From positions 1 to 8,289 of the forward strand of contig CAJUAP010000022.1 in assembly GCA_910584435.1 (NCBI GenBank): 8,289 nucleotides of DNA, given 5' to 3'. Shown here in pieces: positions 5,469-8,289 of this stretch. The position numbers were made by a program, and so were the translations under genes. Numbering within the stretch: position 1 is the stretch's first letter; each line of letters starts with the position of its first letter. The notes under the pieces are model-generated. The model made no database searches and had not been told where the DNA came from. It saw only the letters and a list, made by a program, of their open reading frames with translations. Origin of the DNA: an uncultured Acetatifactor sp. (GTDB lineage Bacteria; Bacillota; Clostridia; Lachnospirales; Lachnospiraceae).

Positions 5469-6494
5469 CTATATCAATTCCTTCCCTTCTAAAATCTCAC
5501 AGTAGTCCTTATAATTTTTCTCCAGAAGCGCCGGAGTATCCAATCCATAAGGACATTTTGATTTGCATTTACCGCAGTGAAGACATTCTTCTATTTTTTT
5601 CATCTTGGCCTGTACCTGCGGTGTCAGCTGCGCAGCCGATGGTGAACGCCGGAGCAGCAGACTCATACGCGCACAATTATTGATTTCAATTCCCACAGGA
5701 CAGGGCATACAATAGCCGCAGCCGCGGCAGAAATCACCTGATAATTCCTCCCTGTCATGAGCAATGACGGCAGCCAATTCTTCGGTCAGTTCAGGCGGAT
5801 TGTCAATATAGGACAGAAATTCATCCAATTCCGCCTCACGCTGTACGCCCCAAATAGGCAGTACATTGTCAAACCGGGCAAGAAATGCATATGCGGCAGC
5901 AGAATTGGTAATCAATCCTCCCGATAGTGCTTTCATGGCAATGAAACCCATACCGGCTCTTTTACATTTTTCCACCAGATCCATGTCCTTTTGTGCGGCC
6001 AGATAACAGAAAGGAAATTGCAATGTCTCATACAGACCGCTTTCCACTGCTTCCTCTGCAATGTTCAGGCGATGGTTGGTAATACCAATGTGGCGCACCA
6101 TACCTTTTTCCTTTGCCTCCAGCATGGCTTCATAGAGTCCGCTCCCGTCTCCCGGCTTCGGACAAAACGCAGGATTATGAAATTGATACAGATCAATATA
6201 ATCGGTGCGAAGATTGTTCAGAGAAGTATGTATGTCTTTCCAGAACCCTTCTGCATCTGCCGCTCCCGTTTTAGTGGCAATATAAACTTTCTCCCGCATT
6301 CCGTCAAAAGCTTCTCCCAGCTTCTCTTCACTATCCGTATAAAAGCGTGCCGTATCATAAAATGTCACCCCATGCTCATACGCCTTGCGCAGAAGTTTCA
6401 CCGCCGCCTCCATAGAAATCCGCTGAATCGGCAGCGCTCCAAATGAATTCTTCTCCACTGTAATCCCTGTATTACCCAATGTTACTTTTGCCAT
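5469..6494 (-). CDS. Aldo/keto reductase with C-terminal 4Fe-4S ferredoxin-like domain
   Basis: An NAD(P)H-type aldo/keto reductase barrel (about 1-245) is fused to an iron-sulfur tail. The family's catalytic tetrad is visible: D47 and Y52 in FYDTARFY, K75 in IATKTG and H106 in YQFHNP. The tail has CRGCGYCMPCP (C256, C259, C262, C265) with a further Cys at 274, and CLHCGKCKSKCPYG (C304, C307, C310, C314), enough ligands for two 4Fe-4S clusters. At 341 residues it fits this Fe-S subfamily, common in anaerobic Clostridia. It is presumably a cytoplasmic, oxygen-sensitive oxidoreductase; the substrate is not evident. The ATG at 6492-6494 has AGGAGG (6501-6506) six bases upstream. It is on the same strand as eno, 217 bp upstream of it, but I found no promoter of its own and no link to glycolysis beyond proximity. 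Confidence 0.93.
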   Translation of the reverse strand: MAKVTLGNTGITVEKNSFGALPIQRISMEAAVKLLRKAYEHGVTFYDTARFYTDSEEKLGEAFDGMREKVYIATKTGAADAEGFWKDIHTSLNNLRTDYIDLYQFHNPAFCPKPGDGSGLYEAMLEAKEKGMVRHIGITNHRLNIAEEAVESGLYETLQFPFCYLAAQKDMDLVEKCKRAGMGFIAMKALSGGLITNSAAAYAFLARFDNVLPIWGVQREAELDEFLSYIDNPPELTEELAAVIAHDREELSGDFCRGCGYCMPCPVGIEINNCARMSLLLRRSPSAAQLTPQVQAKMKKIEECLHCGKCKSKCPYGLDTPALLEKNYKDYCEILEGKELI

Positions 6495-6588
6495 ATTCTT
6501 CCTCCTGTTTCAATTCCCTTCCTGCATGTTTTATGTTTTCGCTCCCGAAGAAGATCTCCCTTGCAGAGAATCCTTTCACCGCCAGCTT

Positions 6589-6936
6589 TCAATACTCACC
6601 ATTATATTCTTCATAACTGTCTGCTGAGAAAAAGTCAATATGGTATGGCAGATAAACATTCTTTATTTTAGGGAAACTATCCTCCAGAAATTGTATCATA
6701 TCCTCTATCATTTCCTGACTGAAGTACTTCTTATTTAAACTGCCGCTTAATATTGCATCATTACCTATATATTGAAGCAGCAAATATCCATACGAAGGTT
6801 CAACAATCACTAAATCACTTAATACACCGCAATATGATTTCTTATGAACAGAATAGAAATAAATCATATCTGCATCATGGCCGTAAAAACAGCCAACATG
6901 ATAAGAACAACCATGACTATGAAATATTTGCTCCAT
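6589..6936 (-). CDS. Small protein of unknown function
   Basis: I do not recognise this protein. From the ATG at 6934-6936 it is 115 residues; a GTG at 6943-6945 would add three, and GGAG motifs upstream suit either start, so the start is not settled. It is soluble-looking, with no signal peptide or membrane helix, and is rich in Tyr, Phe, His and Asp, with aromatic runs such as YGYLLLQYIGND and KNVYLPYHIDFF and an acidic end (SADSYEEYNGEY). A helix-like stretch EMIEDMIQFLEDSF is followed by a probable strand. Its coding sequence is visibly more AT-rich than the neighbouring genes, which could mean horizontal acquisition. The size and composition recall small immunity-type proteins, but no toxin gene is adjacent and no motif supports that. 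It sits 94 bp before the aldo/keto reductase start. Confidence 0.68.
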   Translation of the reverse strand: MEQIFHSHGCSYHVGCFYGHDADMIYFYSVHKKSYCGVLSDLVIVEPSYGYLLLQYIGNDAILSGSLNKKYFSQEMIEDMIQFLEDSFPKIKNVYLPYHIDFFSADSYEEYNGEY

Positions 6937-7029
6937 TCCTATCACTCTCCATCTCCATCTTCAAAAACTTACAGCTCCTGCCGGAACCCGCTCCGCAAAG
7001 AGCCAAACTTCCACAAGAGCTGCATCATT

Positions 7030-8082
7030 TTAATTGTCGTTTCCTTCCTCATAGAAATCATCCTGTTTTTTGGGTTTGCCGTTTAATACCACCACTGCCA
7101 TTACAGCTACTCCCACAAACAAAACCACAACTATTATTACTGCCGCCAAAAGCCAATTAAATCCCCCTGAAGATTCCGTCTTATTCTGATTATCACTTCC
7201 CGCAGGAATTGTATCAGGAATTGTATCAGGAATCGTTGACGGCTGACTGGCTTCTCCTGAACTGCTGTCCGCCGAAGGGGTCGGAGCTGCCGAGGGCGTT
7301 GGCTCCGGCGTGGGGACAGCCGAAGGCACAGGTGTACTCCCGGTTGTACTGTTAGCAGCTTGAGAACCGCTATTTGTACCTGATGTATGATTGCCATTTC
7401 CCTGAGGGCGATTACCGGCTGCCTGGTTCTGATTGTTATTTCCTGCCGGCGGTGTTGTTACCTGTGCGAAAGAATCGCCTTCATCATTTGCATCAACATT
7501 TGAATCATCATTTGAATCATCATTTGAATCATCATCGTCTGAATCGTCATCATCGTCATCATCGTCTTGAGAATTATCTTCATCCGTATCCGTAGAACCA
7601 CTGCCCTGATTTACCCGTACTGGCTCTGAAACAGTTATACTCTCCACTGCCTTGAGCTCTGATGCATGCACATATTTTACTGAATCCGTAACGATACTGA
7701 GCGTAGCAGCAGTATCTTTGCCATCTCCATCAAGCACTACAACTCTGCCCATTTTCAAAGCATCAGTACTATCTGCAAAGAGAGCTTCCGTTCCTGCCAC
7801 ATAGACATTCAGTTTCTTCTCATCCTTATTGTAACGATATTCCGTTATTTTAGCATTGCTTTCATCAAAGGCAAACTCTACCTTTTCCGCATTTCCTGCA
7901 TCCACAGTAACACTAAATTGTAGCGAGGAAATTCCCTCCGCCGCCGCAGATGGAAATATGATTGTCACCCTTCCTTCCTGATCCAGTCGGACTTCATTTC
8001 CACCCTCCGCAAAACACAGAAAAGGAAACAAGCACACCAGAAGGAATACTGTGCCCAGCATGTTCCATATGTTTTTTTTCAT
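7030..8082 (-). CDS. Membrane-anchored extracellular protein with acidic Asp/Ser stalk
   Basis: A 350-residue exported protein of unknown function. Residues 1-25 form a signal peptide (MKKN, hydrophobic core, probable cleavage after CFA). Residues 28-155 look like a beta-sandwich module (LQFSVTVDAGNAEKVEFAF, ITEYRYNKDEKKLNVYVAG) that recalls cohesin-like domains; that likeness is tentative. Then come an Asp/Ser/Asn-rich stretch (164-203, including eight consecutive Asp), a Gly/Asn/Gln-rich part, a Pro/Thr/Ser linker (248-295, VPTPEPTPSAAPTPS) and IPDT repeats. One membrane helix (about 309-333) is followed by the short tail GKPKKQDDFYEEGNDN. There is no LPXTG motif, so anchoring should be by the helix with the bulk outside. 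The ATG (8080-8082) has GAGG six bases upstream. Ligand or matrix binding is conceivable but not shown. Confidence 0.88.
   Translation of the reverse strand: MKKNIWNMLGTVFLLVCLFPFLCFAEGGNEVRLDQEGRVTIIFPSAAAEGISSLQFSVTVDAGNAEKVEFAFDESNAKITEYRYNKDEKKLNVYVAGTEALFADSTDALKMGRVVVLDGDGKDTAATLSIVTDSVKYVHASELKAVESITVSEPVRVNQGSGSTDTDEDNSQDDDDDDDDSDDDDSNDDSNDDSNVDANDEGDSFAQVTTPPAGNNNQNQAAGNRPQGNGNHTSGTNSGSQAANSTTGSTPVPSAVPTPEPTPSAAPTPSADSSSGEASQPSTIPDTIPDTIPAGSDNQNKTESSGGFNWLLAAVIIVVVLFVGVAVMAVVVLNGKPKKQDDFYEEGNDN
7204..7239 (-). repeat. 12-bp coding repeat (IPDT units)
   Basis: Within the surface-protein gene, the plus-strand unit AGGAATTGTATC occurs at 7204-7215 and 7216-7227, with a diverged third copy at 7228-7239. 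In frame it encodes the repeated Ile-Pro-Asp-Thr of the linker just before the membrane helix. Perfect adjacent copies suggest recent slippage. Confidence 0.85.
7498..7568 (-). repeat. 12-bp coding repeat in the acidic stalk
   Basis: Three perfect plus-strand copies of ATTTGAATCATC (7498-7509, 7510-7521, 7522-7533) encode Asp-Asp-Ser-Asn units. They run into a less regular ATC/GTC-rich tract up to about 7568 that encodes the polyaspartate segment. The tract preserves frame because its unit is a multiple of three, so copy-number changes would alter stalk length without breaking the protein. Confidence 0.82.
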
Positions 8083-8103
8083 GTCATACCTCGTTTATAT
8101 TGC

Positions 8104-8123
8104 CCCCGGCCATAAGACCGGGG
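8104..8123 (-). terminator. GC-rich hairpin after the repeat-tailed gene
   Basis: CCCCGG (8104-8109) pairs with CCGGGG (8118-8123) around an 8-base loop. It lies about 26 bases after the stop of the upstream gene and about 20 bases before the start of the surface-protein gene. There is no U-tract on the minus strand, so it may be a weak or factor-assisted terminator, or a structure in the leader of the surface-protein mRNA. Its arms match those of the eno hairpin. Confidence 0.4.
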
Positions 8124-8149
8124 ACACAACACATTTGCGCATTATTATC

Positions 8150-8289
8150 TTAGCCCGCATTACTATTCTGGTCTGCGCCGCTGTTTACACCTGCACTGTC
8201 ATTTGGGCTTGCGCCGCTGTTTACACCTGCACCTGTATTCTGGTCCGCGCCGCCGTTTACACCTGCACCTGTATTCTGGTCTGCACCGC
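8150..8289 (-). CDS. C-terminus of a 12-residue tandem-repeat protein (partial)
   Basis: An open frame enters from the right edge and ends with TAA at 8150-8152; only the last 45 residues are visible. They are three full copies and one partial copy of a 12-residue unit close to GADQNTGAGVNS: GADQNTGAGVNG, GADQNTGAGVNS, GASPNDSAGVNS and GADQNSNAG. The peptide is made of small and polar residues (Gly, Ala, Asn) with no charge clusters, Cys or membrane helix. The start, any signal peptide and the total length are outside the window, so function is unknown. The same strand and a gap of only 67 bp suggest it belongs with the following surface protein, and low-complexity repeats of this kind are common in secreted or wall proteins; that is inference. 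Confidence 0.72.
   Translation of the reverse strand, partial: GADQNTGAGVNGGADQNTGAGVNSGASPNDSAGVNSGADQNSNAG
8180..8287 (-). repeat. 36-bp tandem repeat
   Basis: Three 36-bp units (8252-8287, 8216-8251, 8180-8215) and a 30-bp partial unit (8150-8179) encode the 12-residue repeats. The two units nearest the edge are almost identical; the third differs mainly in its first half, while its GCAGGTGTAAAC part is unchanged. Divergence rises toward the stop codon, as expected if the array grows from its interior. The array probably continues beyond the edge. Confidence 0.9.

Noticed and set aside
6972..7022. CAGCTC/GAGCTG stem followed on the minus strand by a short T-run after the surface-protein gene
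   Set aside because: Only six pairs enclose about 40 bases, and the T-run (five T) is separated from the stem by several bases. Too weak to call a terminator.
7204..7239. Short regular repeats considered as a CRISPR array
   Set aside because: Units are contiguous, multiples of three, in frame with a gene and without spacers.
7159..7260. Sortase LPXTG-type anchor in the surface protein
   Set aside because: No LPXTG-like motif precedes the membrane helix, and the tail contains acidic residues rather than the short basic end expected of sortase substrates.
7374..7595. Plus-strand frame with His-Leu-Asn repeats resembling a metal-binding protein
   Set aside because: It is the complement of the Asp/Ser-coding repeats; the His runs arise from ATGATGATT-type triplets read backwards.

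Overview
The window looks like chromosome of a Gram-positive member of the Clostridia, most likely Lachnospiraceae-like. This is inferred from the strong AGGAGG ribosome binding sites, the protein sequences and the gene order; no database was searched. Every intact gene lies on the minus strand, so transcription runs from high to low coordinates. In that direction the order is: a repeat-tailed protein (cut by the right edge), an acidic surface protein, a small unknown protein, an aldo/keto reductase with a ferredoxin-like tail, enolase, SecG, RNase R, SmpB and the start of tmRNA (cut by the left edge).

Positions 1-3600 hold a conserved Firmicutes block, secG-rnr-smpB-ssrA. RNase R, SmpB and tmRNA act together in ribosome rescue: SmpB and tmRNA release stalled ribosomes, and RNase R degrades the defective mRNA. 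The tmRNA has its own near-consensus promoter after smpB. secG ends at a strong intrinsic terminator, and the best rnr promoter candidate overlaps that terminator.

Positions 3600-5470 hold enolase, which ends at a GC-rich hairpin and has a candidate promoter about 60-90 bp upstream of its start. Between eno and secG, on the opposite strand, lies a decayed remnant of an Rpn-family (PD-(D/E)XK) recombination-promoting nuclease/transposase, flanked by a terminator-like hairpin on each side.

Positions 5470-8289 are more accessory: the Fe-S aldo/keto reductase, an unrecognised protein of about 115 residues, a membrane-anchored extracellular protein with a polyaspartate/serine stalk, and the tail of a protein built from 12-residue repeats.

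The most unusual theme is that three separate intergenic spacers each carry their own degenerate short direct repeat: 44 bp before smpB, 15 bp across the rnr start, and 14-16 bp upstream of the eno promoter. The 15-bp array appears to make an optional lysine-rich N-terminus for RNase R. I see no CRISPR array, intact insertion sequence, defence island or clearly new multi-gene system.
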